Numbered from the stretch's first letter, positions 1 to 6,889 are shown. The stretch: DNA of 8,263 bases from Kiritimatiellia bacterium (GCA_900767325.1 CAAFYT010000075.1:1-8263), one strand, 5' to 3'. Made by a program: numbers and translations. The notes: generated from the letters alone by a model not told the origin.

Positions 1-1
1 G

Positions 2-44
2 ACGGGTAATCCTAAAGTGGTATACCACTTTACCCCTTACCCGT
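2..44. repeat. Large inverted repeat with a 20-bp perfect palindrome core
   Basis: The core at 13-32, taaagtggtataccacttta, is identical to its own reverse complement over 20 bp. It is flanked by a second pair of arms, acgggtaa at 2-9 and ttacccgt at 37-44, which are also perfectly complementary and are separated from the core by 3 and 4 bases. The right outer arm runs into the GTTAAC repeats that follow. No T-run follows within the window, so this does not look like a classic intrinsic terminator. A dimeric regulator's operator, a cruciform, or the promoter region of a gene beyond the left edge are all possible. The core carries TGGTATA on both strands, which resembles an extended -10 but lacks the final AT. 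Symmetry is seen directly; function is unknown. Confidence 0.75.
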
Positions 45-106
45 TAACGGGTTTTGGAAAAACCGTTAACGGGTTTTGCAAAAACCGTTAACCCTTTTTG
101 GCTTTT
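41..106. repeat. Three tandem 22-bp repeats with a GTTAAC palindrome
   Basis: Three head-to-tail units lie at 41-62, 63-84 and 85-106. Units 1 and 2 both begin ccgttaacgggttttg and differ at one base in 22. Unit 3 keeps ccgttaac but then diverges to a T-rich end. Each unit carries the palindrome GTTAAC, extended to ccgttaacgg in units 1 and 2, between A-runs and T-runs. The best symmetric stretch is acccgttaacgggt at 39-52. The array lies just past the stop codon of the last operon gene. Read on the minus strand, each A-run/stem/T-run could act as a weak terminator, but stems are short and the third unit is degenerate. A 22-bp period, about two helical turns, would also suit a row of protein-binding sites. 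Confidence 0.8.
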
Positions 107-139
107 GCCAAGCGAGAAAGAAGATGCTCTCGCCGGGCC

Positions 140-964
140 TTACCACACCCCGAGGAGGCGGCGGGCGTTGTCGCCCAGCATCAAGTCCCAATCGGCTCTA
201 TCGCGGATGCTCCGAACCCACTTGAGCGCTTCCGGATAGTGAACCCAGGGGTAGTCCGTTCCGAACAGGATCCGCTCCCGCGGCCAGCTCCGCAAAACGC
301 TTCTCGCATCGTCCCAATGCCAACGCCGATGCAAGACCGACGTGTCGATGTAGCAGCCCGTTTCAACCAACTCTTCCGCCGCCTTCCTGCTCTCCCCGCA
401 AAGTCCCCCGAGGTGCGCCGCGATGAACTTGAGCCCGGAAACGTTCCTCAACAGGAGCGTGATCTCCCGCGGCCCGCAAAGTCCCCGCAGATAGGCCCAG
501 CTGACATCCGACCCGCAATGACACTGCACGACCAGCCCCAGGTCGGCGATTTTCCCGAAGAACGGCCAAAGCTCCTTGTCGGCCAACGAGAAATCCTGAT
601 AGTAGCAATGGAGCTTGATCCCCTTGAGCCCCGCCGCCGCGACCCTCTCCAGATGCTCAAATCCATGCGGATCGAGCGGATGAACCGAGGCGAACGGTAT
701 GATGCGCCGCCGAACCTCCTCCCCCAACTCGCCCTCGCGCATCGCGACAGCCCGCCGGAAGATCCCCTCGAACATCCCCGGCTTCGTCGCCACGGGACAC
801 GACACCGCCCGATCCACTCCCGCCAACGCGAGGTGCGCGATGTGGCTCGCGAGCCGTCCATCGCCCACCGGCCGAAGCGCCCACTCCGCCTGTTTGCTCA
901 TGACGGCCATCGCGCGCGTCGCGATCGCGTCGGGGAAATCGTGGCTATGCACGTCGATGATCAT
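140..964 (-). CDS. Amidohydrolase, amidohydrolase-2 (COG2159-like) family
   Basis: A 274-residue TIM-barrel metal-dependent hydrolase or decarboxylase-type enzyme, predicted cytoplasmic, with no signal peptide. The family's metal and active-site markers appear in order: D-V-H-S-H near the N-terminus (H6, H8), K-L-H (H119), H149 in QCHCGSD, H184 in AAHLGG, and D237 in FGTDYPW. The C-terminus LGDNARRLLG is the usual family ending. Length and completeness are normal. The ATG at 964 is chosen because the protein then begins at the first barrel strand (MIIDVHSH), and it overlaps the stop of the upstream gene as ATGA, with AAGGAG 11 nt upstream. The open frame extends further but only through the neighbouring gene. 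It is the last gene of the operon, so coupled translation is likely. The substrate cannot be told; family members act on C-O, C-N or C-C bonds of small molecules, and context suggests a sugar- or glycan-derived compound. Confidence 0.9.
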   Translation of the reverse strand: MIIDVHSHDFPDAIATRAMAVMSKQAEWALRPVGDGRLASHIAHLALAGVDRAVSCPVATKPGMFEGIFRRAVAMREGELGEEVRRRIIPFASVHPLDPHGFEHLERVAAAGLKGIKLHCYYQDFSLADKELWPFFGKIADLGLVVQCHCGSDVSWAYLRGLCGPREITLLLRNVSGLKFIAAHLGGLCGESRKAAEELVETGCYIDTSVLHRRWHWDDARSVLRSWPRERILFGTDYPWVHYPEALKWVRSIRDRADWDLMLGDNARRLLGVW

Positions 965-2262
965 TTCCCGAAGAACTCCTTCCTCACCATCCCCGCGAGT
1001 CCAACGCGGCCGATCGCCGCCGCCTCCCGACGCTTCCACGCGCCGCGCGTGAAGTCCGGTATCGCCTGCGGCGCCGAACCGCCGCGCACCGACCGCTCGC
1101 TCAGTTCGCAGATCGAGCAGGTCGTCGCAAGATCGTAGACATCCTGCTCGAACGCCTCGCCGCGTTTCAGCGCCCGGCAGAGCCGCAGCACCATCAGAAA
1201 GTCCATTCCCCCGTGGCCGCCGACGAACTTCGCGTACCGCCCCGCCTCCTTCCAGAGGGGATGGCGATGCCGCGCCCTGAAGCGCTCGAGCGCCTCCTTC
1301 TCCAGCCACTTGTGCGCCGCGCCGCCCTCCTCCGACGCCAGCGCGACCGAAAGCGGATAGTCGCGGATGATCCCGCGCGTGCCGGACAGCAGGTTGAGCC
1401 GCGTATAGGGCCGCGGACTCGACACGTCGTGCTGGAGCAGGATCGACCTCCCGCGCGCCGTCTTGATGAGCGTCGTGTTCATGTCGCCCATCGCGATGCT
1501 CGTCCGGGCGCGGCGCGCATTCGCATCGCGCTTAAGCCCATACGCCCGAAAGCCCAGCGGATCGCTCTCGAGCGAAACGAGGTAGTCGAGCCGATCGCCC
1601 CGGTTCACCCCGAGCGCACGGCACATCGGCGCGAGGCCGTGGGTCGGATACTGGTTGCCCTTGTGCCGCGCGTTCCACTTCAGCCGCCAGTCGTTCCAGT
1701 AGCCCGTCTTGCAGTAGTCCGTCTCGCCCAGTCGGAAATCCTGATAGCACCATTCGCGCAGGTCGTGGATATAGGCGCACTCGGCGTGCTTGAGCTCGCC
1801 GAGAAGCCCTTCCGCGACGAGCTGCTCCGTCAGAAGCTCGGTTTCGCCGTAGACGCAGTTCTCGAGCTGGATGCACTGCCGCCGCGTGCGCTCGGCCGTC
1901 TCGACGAGCCGCCAGCAGTCCTCGACCGTGAACGCCGCCGGAACCTCGCTTGCGACGTGCTTGCCGCGCTCCATCGCCCGCAGCGCGATCGGAACGTGCA
2001 GCGCCCAAGGCGTCGCGTTGTAGACGAGCGAAAGCTCCGCGTCGCAAAGCCGCTTCCAGCCCGATGGCCCCGAGAACTCCAGCCGCGCCGCCACGCCGCG
2101 GTTCGCCTTGAGCCAGTCCTGCCGGAGCCGCACGCGCTCGGGATGGATGTCGCACAGCGCGGCGATCTCCACCCCCTTCAGGAGCGACAGCACGCGAACC
2201 GCGTCCGATCCGCGCTGACCGAGCCCGACGACTCCGATTCTCAAAGGGACTTTCGCACTCAT
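961..2262 (-). CDS. Gfo/Idh/MocA-family enzyme resembling GH109 glycosidases
   Basis: A 433-residue NAD(P)-dependent enzyme with an N-terminal Rossmann fold. The dinucleotide loop is GLGQRG (13-18), followed by ALCDIHPER. The usual EKP signature is replaced by EVPAA (106-110). The later blocks ENCVYGE (134-140), YIHDL (164-168), GNQYPTHGL (202-210), INRGD-like VNRGD, GGHGGMDF and a C-terminal PDFTRGAW closely match the pattern I know for GH109 alpha-N-acetylgalactosaminidases. Those enzymes use bound NAD in a redox-elimination mechanism, and their conserved Glu, Tyr and His positions appear present. Some GH109 enzymes carry an export signal; this one has none, so it probably acts in the cytoplasm. 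The ATG overlaps the upstream TGA (ATGA), with AGGAG 11 nt upstream. Family assignment is firm. Glycosidase activity is inferred and the sugar is unknown; a simple sugar dehydrogenase remains possible. Confidence 0.9.
   Translation of the reverse strand: MSAKVPLRIGVVGLGQRGSDAVRVLSLLKGVEIAALCDIHPERVRLRQDWLKANRGVAARLEFSGPSGWKRLCDAELSLVYNATPWALHVPIALRAMERGKHVASEVPAAFTVEDCWRLVETAERTRRQCIQLENCVYGETELLTEQLVAEGLLGELKHAECAYIHDLREWCYQDFRLGETDYCKTGYWNDWRLKWNARHKGNQYPTHGLAPMCRALGVNRGDRLDYLVSLESDPLGFRAYGLKRDANARRARTSIAMGDMNTTLIKTARGRSILLQHDVSSPRPYTRLNLLSGTRGIIRDYPLSVALASEEGGAAHKWLEKEALERFRARHRHPLWKEAGRYAKFVGGHGGMDFLMVLRLCRALKRGEAFEQDVYDLATTCSICELSERSVRGGSAPQAIPDFTRGAWKRREAAAIGRVGLAGMVRKEFFGK
976..981 (-). 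promoter_or_regulatory. Ribosome binding site of the amidohydrolase gene
   Basis: AAGGAG on the minus strand, 11 nt before the ATG at 964 and inside the 3' end of the preceding gene. It settles the start of the amidohydrolase inside a longer open frame. The same 11-nt spacing occurs at the junction near 2262. Confidence 0.7.
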
Positions 2263-4292
2263 GGTCCGTAGATCTCCTCTAAAATCCCCCTGACCGCGCG
2301 CCGGTCCTCGTCGGAACAGACCTCGGAGTCGTTCAGGCAGAAGAGCCGCGGACGCACCTTGCGGATGTAGTCGATCGTCGCGCGGTCGTTCAGCTCCGTG
2401 TAGAGCGAGTGATAGCCGCAGAGCCCCAGCGCGAGCCGTAGCCGCACCAGCCCGCGGTCGCTCACGCGCCGCACCGCCTCGCCCCGCAGGAGCGCGTATT
2501 CGGCGATGGCGTCGGGGTTGAACTCGTCCACCACGCGGCGCGGCGCCGTGGCGCTCGCGCGCCACTCGACCGGAAAATCGCGCGCAAGCGCTTCGCAGGC
2601 GCTCTTCGAGAGCGCCATCATGTTGTGGTGGGGGAGGGAGTCGTTCGTCGAGCCGACGACGCGCCGCCCGAAGCGCAGCGCGGGCAGGTAGGTGTTCGCG
2701 CCGCCATCGGTCGTGGAGAGCCGGCCGTAGCCCGAGTAGTAGTTCACAAGCCGCCCCTCCGGCGTGAAGAAGTGCGCCTTCCGCACCGCCCGGCCGAGGA
2801 ACATGTCGTCGTTCGCGTAGACGAAGTGCTCGCTCAGGCCCGGCAGCCGGTGGAGCCACATCTCGATCGCCATGGCGTTGTAGAGCGGCGGAATATCGCC
2901 GTCCATCACCTCCCGGTGCTCCACCCACGCGATGTCGGGCGTGATGAAGGCGGGCTTCGGCGTTCCGTTGTTCACGAAGACGTAGATGCGCCGATGCCAA
3001 GGGGCGTATTTCCGCACGCTGCGGATCGCGTATTCGAGCTCGCCGTTGTCGCTCGTGCGGCACGCCTCGGCCCCTGTCGGCGGCTTCAGCCCGCCCGAAT
3101 AGGTGAAGACGAAGTCCACGTCGAACGCCGGTTCGCGGCGAAGCGAGAGCGCGAAGGCGAGGTTCGTGAGCGCAACGACCGCCTCGCTCGCGACGGCGGC
3201 CCAGCACAGCCCCGAAAGGCCGTATCGCGCGCCGACAACGAGGCAGAGGATCCCGAGGGGACGCTTCACGGCGTCGCAATAGAGGTTCACTTCCCCGCGA
3301 CCGCTCGCCTGGATGGCCTTCATCGCCATGTTGCCGACGCTCGTCAGCGCGGCGCCGAAGACGAGGATGCGCAGATAGTCCACGCAGTCGAGCCACTGCG
3401 CACCGAGCACGAAGCCGACGATCGGCTCGGCGAAGAGGTAGAGGAGGGCGAGCGCGGGCCAGAGGAGGGCGCAGTTGACGAGCGCGAAGCGAAACACCGC
3501 GCCGGGATCCTTCACGAGGCGCGGCAGGGCCACTCGCCCGACGCTGTCGTTCACGATCTCCGTCGGCAGGAAGGCCCAGCGCCGGCCGCGCGTGAAGAGC
3601 CCGACGCTCGCCGGATTCCAGAGCTTGCCGATCACGAGCTGCCAGAGATTCTGGTAGACGACCCAGATCACATTGCTGAGCGTGTACTTGAGCCCCAGCC
3701 CCAGAACTTCGCCGAAGGGCGTTTCGCGCGCCTCCGCCGCCGATCCCCGGCGGGCGAACAGCGCCGCCCCGACAGTCCGCAGCGCAGCGCCGCAAAGCCC
3801 CAGCGCGACGATCGACCACACGCCGAAACCGCTCGCCGCCAGCGTCACCGCCACGACCGCGCCGACGAAGGTCGACGCGCAGTTGACGAGCGCGAGATTC
3901 CCGAAGCGCTCGTTGCGCACCAATCGCGCATTCGCCACCACGCCCAGCGCGTTGATCACGAGCCCCAGCGCCATCACCCGCAGAAGGGGCTTCAGGATCG
4001 GCTCGCCGTACCAGCGCGCGATGCCGGGCGCGAAAAGGGCGAGAGCGCCGTAGACGACGAGCGCGAGGAGGAAGTTCCAGCCGAGGGCGCGGCGTTCAAC
4101 GCCCCGACCGCGGCCCTTCACCACGAGGGCCGTTGCGAAGCCGCTCTCGGCGAGAACCTCGCCCACGCCCAGAAATATCGCCAGCATGGCCGTGAGGCCG
4201 AAGTCCCCCGGCGTCAGCAGCCGCGCGAGCGCAACGCCCTGCGCGAAGCCGACGATCTGACAGAACAGCTTCTCGCCAAGCGTCCAGATCAT
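2259..4292 (-). CDS. Polysaccharide flippase fused to a Stealth sugar-phosphate transferase
   Basis: A 677-residue two-part protein. Residues 1-386 are a membrane domain of the polysaccharide export (Wzx/PST, MATE-like) type, with LARLLTPGDFGL at 22-33, ESGFATALVV at 49-58 and roughly eleven hydrophobic segments. Residues 391-677 are a Stealth-type domain: a weak CR1 (VDFVFTYSGG), a very clear CR2 (NGELEYAIRSVRKYAPW at 416-432, PPLYNAMAIE, LSEHFVYANDDMF at 486-498), a CR3-like LPHHNMMALSKS followed by FPVEW, and CLND near 652 as CR4. Stealth proteins transfer hexose-1-phosphate in capsule-type polymers. The flippase part seems to lack its usual last one or two helices. CR1 lacks the common VDGxD. 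The ATG is forced, since an in-frame TGA lies four codons upstream. GTG at 3119 could start a free Stealth protein, but no ribosome site is seen there. Likely role: assembly and export of a surface glycan at the inner membrane. Confidence 0.88.
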   Translation of the reverse strand: MIWTLGEKLFCQIVGFAQGVALARLLTPGDFGLTAMLAIFLGVGEVLAESGFATALVVKGRGRGVERRALGWNFLLALVVYGALALFAPGIARWYGEPILKPLLRVMALGLVINALGVVANARLVRNERFGNLALVNCASTFVGAVVAVTLAASGFGVWSIVALGLCGAALRTVGAALFARRGSAAEARETPFGEVLGLGLKYTLSNVIWVVYQNLWQLVIGKLWNPASVGLFTRGRRWAFLPTEIVNDSVGRVALPRLVKDPGAVFRFALVNCALLWPALALLYLFAEPIVGFVLGAQWLDCVDYLRILVFGAALTSVGNMAMKAIQASGRGEVNLYCDAVKRPLGILCLVVGARYGLSGLCWAAVASEAVVALTNLAFALSLRREPAFDVDFVFTYSGGLKPPTGAEACRTSDNGELEYAIRSVRKYAPWHRRIYVFVNNGTPKPAFITPDIAWVEHREVMDGDIPPLYNAMAIEMWLHRLPGLSEHFVYANDDMFLGRAVRKAHFFTPEGRLVNYYSGYGRLSTTDGGANTYLPALRFGRRVVGSTNDSLPHHNMMALSKSACEALARDFPVEWRASATAPRRVVDEFNPDAIAEYALLRGEAVRRVSDRGLVRLRLALGLCGYHSLYTELNDRATIDYIRKVRPRLFCLNDSEVCSDEDRRAVRGILEEIYGP
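2274..2278 (-). promoter_or_regulatory. Ribosome binding site of the GH109-like gene
   Basis: AGGAG on the minus strand, 11 nt before the ATG at 2262 and inside the last codons of the flippase-Stealth gene. It supports the ATGA-overlap start over the much longer open frame that continues upstream to 3819. Confidence 0.65.
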
Positions 4293-4301
4293 CGCGCCCC
4301 G

Positions 4302-5885
4302 TCAGAACTCCAGCGCCTCGTACATCATCACGAGGAACTCGGAGTAGGTCATGCGGCGCTGCGCCATCGTGTCGCGCTCGCGCACCGTGAAGGTTCCGTC
4401 CTTCGTGGACTGCTCGTCGATCGTGAGGCACCAGGGCGTTCCGGCTTCATCCTGACGGCGATACCGCCGTCCGATCGCCCCGGAGACGTCCCACATGCAG
4501 TTGACCTTCTTCTGGAGCTTCGTGAAGATCTCGCGGGCGATGCGGTCCTGATCGGGATCCTTCTTGATGAGCGGGAAGATCGCAACCTTGATCGGCGCGA
4601 CGCGCGGGCTCAGGTGCAGAACGGTTCGGATATCCTCCTTGCCCTTCTCGTCCGTGAGCTTCTGCTCTTCGTAGGCCTCGCAGAGGAGGGCGAGCATCAG
4701 CCGGTCGACGCCGGCCGAGGGCTCGATCACGTGCGGAATGTACTTGCCGTCGAAAAGATCGAGGCAGAACTTCTCGGCCGCGGCGGAATCCTTCCCGCGC
4801 GCCGTCCAATCGGCCTGCGTCTTCGCGATGAAGGCCGCGCGCGCGGCGACGTCGAGCTTCTTCGCCGCCTGCTTGAGCGGATCGTCGAACACCATCTGCG
4901 ATTCGCCCGAGTGGCGCTGATGCTGGGAGAGGTCGAAATCGCTGCGCGCGGCGATGCCTTCGAGCTCCTGCCGGCCGAAGGGAAAGTCGTACTCGATGTC
5001 CACGCAGGCGCGGGCGTAGTGGGCGAGCTCGTCGCGCTTCTGCCAGTATTCGACGAACCGCTCCGTCGGCAGCCCGACCGCGTTCAAAAAGCGCTTGCGC
5101 TGCTCGACCCAGTACTTGTGCCACACCTCCCAGCCCCAGTCGTCCTGCACGGGACCGGTCAGGTCGGGATTGTCCGCCAGCGTCTTCACGCGGCCGTGGA
5201 TGATTTCGGTCGCTTCATCGGGTCGGATGAAGAACTCGAGCTCCATCTGCTCGAACTCGCGCGAACGGAAAGTGTAGTTGCGCGGCGTGACCTCGTTTCG
5301 GAAGCTCTTGCCCATCTGCGCGATGCCATAGGGAATCGTCTGCCGCGAGGTCGCGGTGACGTTCTGGAACTGCGCGAAGATCGCCTGCGCCGTCTCGGGG
5401 CGGAGATAGGCGACGTTGGAAGGATCGTCGATCGGCCCGACGATCGTCTTGAACATCAGGTTGAAGGGTTTCGGCTCCGTGAGCTCGCCGCCGCAATAAG
5501 GGCAGAAGAACTCGCTCCCCGGAACCTTCGGCTGGGGCTTCTTGCGCTGCTCGGCGTAAATATCCTTCACCTGGTCTGACCGCATGAGCTTTTTGCAGTC
5601 CTTGCACATCGTCATTGGGTCGGCGAAGGTATCGAGATGGCCCGAGGCCTTCCAGATCTTCGGGTGCATGATGATCGTGGCGTCAAGACCCGCGACATCC
5701 TCGCGCCCGCGCACAGTCCACTGCCACCAGGCCTGCTTGATGTTGTTCTTCAGCTCGCAGCCGAGGGGGCCGTAGTCCCAGAAGCCCGGCATCCCCCCGT
5801 AGATCTCGGAGGAATGATAGATGAAGCCACGACGTTTGCACAATGCGCTGAGCGCATCCAGCGATGATTTGTTTTCTTCTGCCAT
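4302..5885 (-). CDS. glyQS: Glycyl-tRNA synthetase, single-chain alpha2 type
   Basis: A complete 527-residue class II aminoacyl-tRNA synthetase that charges tRNA-Gly with glycine in the cytoplasm. The N-terminus has RGFIYHSSEIYGG and FWDYGPLG (19-42). A four-cysteine zinc site is visible at C94/C97 and C128/C131. LRPETAQAIF (161-170) precedes motif 2, FRNEVTPRNYTFRSREFEQ (195-213), whose TFRSREFEQMELEFF run is typical of glycine enzymes. Motif 3 is EPSAGVDRLML (388-398). The C-terminal anticodon-binding domain starts near 424 (LSPRVAPIKVAIFPL) and includes GAIGRRYRRQDEAGTPWCLTID. This is the homodimeric form also found in eukaryotes, archaea and some bacteria, not the alpha2beta2 glyQ/glyS form. 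The first ATG fits the family start. No ribosome site precedes it, and a TATAAT box lies only 10 nt upstream. The flippase-Stealth gene follows after 9 nt in the same frame. Confidence 0.98.
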   Translation of the reverse strand: MAEENKSSLDALSALCKRRGFIYHSSEIYGGMPGFWDYGPLGCELKNNIKQAWWQWTVRGREDVAGLDATIIMHPKIWKASGHLDTFADPMTMCKDCKKLMRSDQVKDIYAEQRKKPQPKVPGSEFFCPYCGGELTEPKPFNLMFKTIVGPIDDPSNVAYLRPETAQAIFAQFQNVTATSRQTIPYGIAQMGKSFRNEVTPRNYTFRSREFEQMELEFFIRPDEATEIIHGRVKTLADNPDLTGPVQDDWGWEVWHKYWVEQRKRFLNAVGLPTERFVEYWQKRDELAHYARACVDIEYDFPFGRQELEGIAARSDFDLSQHQRHSGESQMVFDDPLKQAAKKLDVAARAAFIAKTQADWTARGKDSAAAEKFCLDLFDGKYIPHVIEPSAGVDRLMLALLCEAYEEQKLTDEKGKEDIRTVLHLSPRVAPIKVAIFPLIKKDPDQDRIAREIFTKLQKKVNCMWDVSGAIGRRYRRQDEAGTPWCLTIDEQSTKDGTFTVRERDTMAQRRMTYSEFLVMMYEALEF

Positions 5886-5895
5886 GATGACGGCT

Positions 5896-5904
5896 ATTAT
5901 ATCA
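5896..5904 (-). promoter_or_regulatory. Extended -10 promoter of glyQS and downstream operon
   Basis: The minus strand reads TGATATAAT, a perfect TATAAT preceded by the TGn extension. Its TGA is also the stop codon of the amidase gene. Only 10 nt separate the box from the glyQS ATG, so transcription would start about 3 nt before the ATG or at it, giving a nearly leaderless message. No good -35 hexamer is seen at 16-19 nt spacing; the extended -10 could compensate. Confidence 0.65.
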
Positions 5905-6882
5905 TTTTTTCATCCACACGCCCATCCCCTTCTCGATGTGCGCGGGGTCGAGGGCGCTGCCGGGAATGACCTTGTCGCGGATGGTGTAGAAGGTCTCGGA
6001 CGAATTCCACTTCGCCCCGGCGATCTTGAGGGCCGTCAGCGTCGGCGAAACCTCGCCGCGCAGGACGTAGCCGCGACTCTTGAGTTCCGCGATCGACTTC
6101 GGCGCGGCGGCAACACCCTTCGCCGCGCTCGTCCCGGGGGACGCCTTGGGGGGCAGCGGCTTCGCGGGCGTCGGTTTCGGCTTCGCGGGCGGCTTCGGCG
6201 GGGGGTAGACGCTACGCATGGTGTCGATGCCGCCGTAGAGGACCTTCTTCAGGTACTCGTCGCCGACGACCAACCGCTTCGCCACCACGTCCGCATCGTA
6301 GGCGGGGCGGGTCTTGAGGTCGAGCACGCGCCGCACGCTCGGCATGGCGAAGAGCATGCCGCAGCGCTTGCGCCCGCGATGGCGCTTGCGCTGCCACTTG
6401 TTCGGCGCGCCGTAGGCCACGTGGCTGTGGCAGACGACCTTGTCGTCGGTGAGGTGATACATCGACTTCAGCTCCTTCACGAGATCGCGGATCGCGCGAA
6501 GCTGCACGATCCCCATGGGCTTGTCGTGGTAGCCGACGCATTCTATGCCGATCGAGAACTTGTCAACATCCTCCTTGCCGCGCCACATGGAGCGCCCGGC
6601 GTGGAAGGCCTCGCGGTCGCGGTCGACGATGCGGTAGATTCCGCCGCTCTCGGTCACGCAGAAATGGCATTCCCCACGCTCGGAGAGCTTGTTCAGCGAA
6701 CTGCGCTCGGGCGCCTCGGTCGTATGCAGAACGATCAACTCCGTCGATTGGCGGATCTTGCGCTCGGGATTGCGGGGCGAGGAAAAACGATTCGACGCAT
6801 CAATGGCCTGCGCCGAAGCCGCGCAGAACACCAGTGCGAGCAGCAGGAGCGCTCTCGCTCTTCCGATCCGCCTGCCGAACAT
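5902..6882 (-). CDS. Secreted N-acetylmuramoyl-L-alanine amidase, Amidase_2 family
   Basis: A 326-residue exported enzyme predicted to cut the bond between MurNAc and the stem peptide of peptidoglycan. A signal peptide spans residues 1-26: an Arg-rich start, a leucine-rich core (ALLLLALVF) and an AQA cleavage site. The AmpD/T7-lysozyme-like domain covers about 40-185. H53 in IVLHTTEAP is the first zinc ligand, H94 lies in a HAG motif, E114 in IGIECVG matches the catalytic-region Glu, H152 in VCHSHVAYG is the second ligand, and K172/C174 lie in GRKRCG. C174 sits where AmpD-type enzymes have Asp, as in T7 lysozyme and PGRPs, which use Cys. A Pro/Lys-rich linker (226-246) leads to a C-terminal segment of about 65 residues that I do not recognise. 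The ATG at 6882 is 7 nt after a TATAAT box with no ribosome site, implying a leaderless mRNA. Likely role is wall turnover in the periplasm. Confidence 0.9.
   Translation of the reverse strand: MFGRRIGRARALLLLALVFCAASAQAIDASNRFSSPRNPERKIRQSTELIVLHTTEAPERSSLNKLSERGECHFCVTESGGIYRIVDRDREAFHAGRSMWRGKEDVDKFSIGIECVGYHDKPMGIVQLRAIRDLVKELKSMYHLTDDKVVCHSHVAYGAPNKWQRKRHRGRKRCGMLFAMPSVRRVLDLKTRPAYDADVVAKRLVVGDEYLKKVLYGGIDTMRSVYPPPKPPAKPKPTPAKPLPPKASPGTSAAKGVAAAPKSIAELKSRGYVLRGEVSPTLTALKIAGAKWNSSETFYTIRDKVIPGSALDPAHIEKGMGVWMKK
6145..6207 (-). repeat. Pro/Lys-rich low-complexity linker inside the amidase gene
   Basis: Codons 226-246 consist mostly of proline, lysine and alanine (PPPKPPAKPKPTPAKP). This leaves a repetitive cggcttcgcgggcg-like DNA pattern on the plus strand. 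It separates the amidase domain from the unrecognised C-terminal segment. Such linkers often span or contact the wall, so a cell-wall-spacing role is an inference. Confidence 0.7.
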
Positions 6883-6889
6883 TTCCGGT

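Noticed and set aside
41..106. CRISPR array
   Set aside because: The 22-bp units abut with no unique spacers between them, so they are simple tandem repeats.
98..111. Small hairpin TTGGC-TTTT-GCCAA after the amidohydrolase stop
   Set aside because: On the transcribed (minus) strand it is followed by A and G, not a T-run, so it is not a convincing intrinsic terminator.
54..239. Small plus-strand open frame starting in the repeat region
   Set aside because: It has no ribosome site, begins in repeat DNA and runs antisense into the amidohydrolase without any recognisable feature.
98..1138. Plus-strand open frame opposite the amidohydrolase
   Set aside because: The opposite strand encodes all metal-binding motifs of the amidohydrolase; this frame has only low-complexity Arg/Pro-rich content.
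965..1309. N-terminal extension of the amidohydrolase to 389 codons
   Set aside because: The added residues are low complexity and overlap the upstream gene; the fold begins at MIIDVHSH.
2263..3819. Upstream extension of the GH109-like reading frame to 952 codons
   Set aside because: The extension is an Arg/Ala-rich shadow of the flippase-Stealth gene. The Rossmann fold begins right after the ATG at 2262, which has its own AGGAG.
2625..5579. 984-codon open frame on the plus strand, antisense to glyQS and the fusion gene
   Set aside because: Its product is rich in Arg, His, Glu and Pro with no recognisable motif, and it lies opposite two genes with clear family signatures. Long antisense frames are common in GC-rich DNA.
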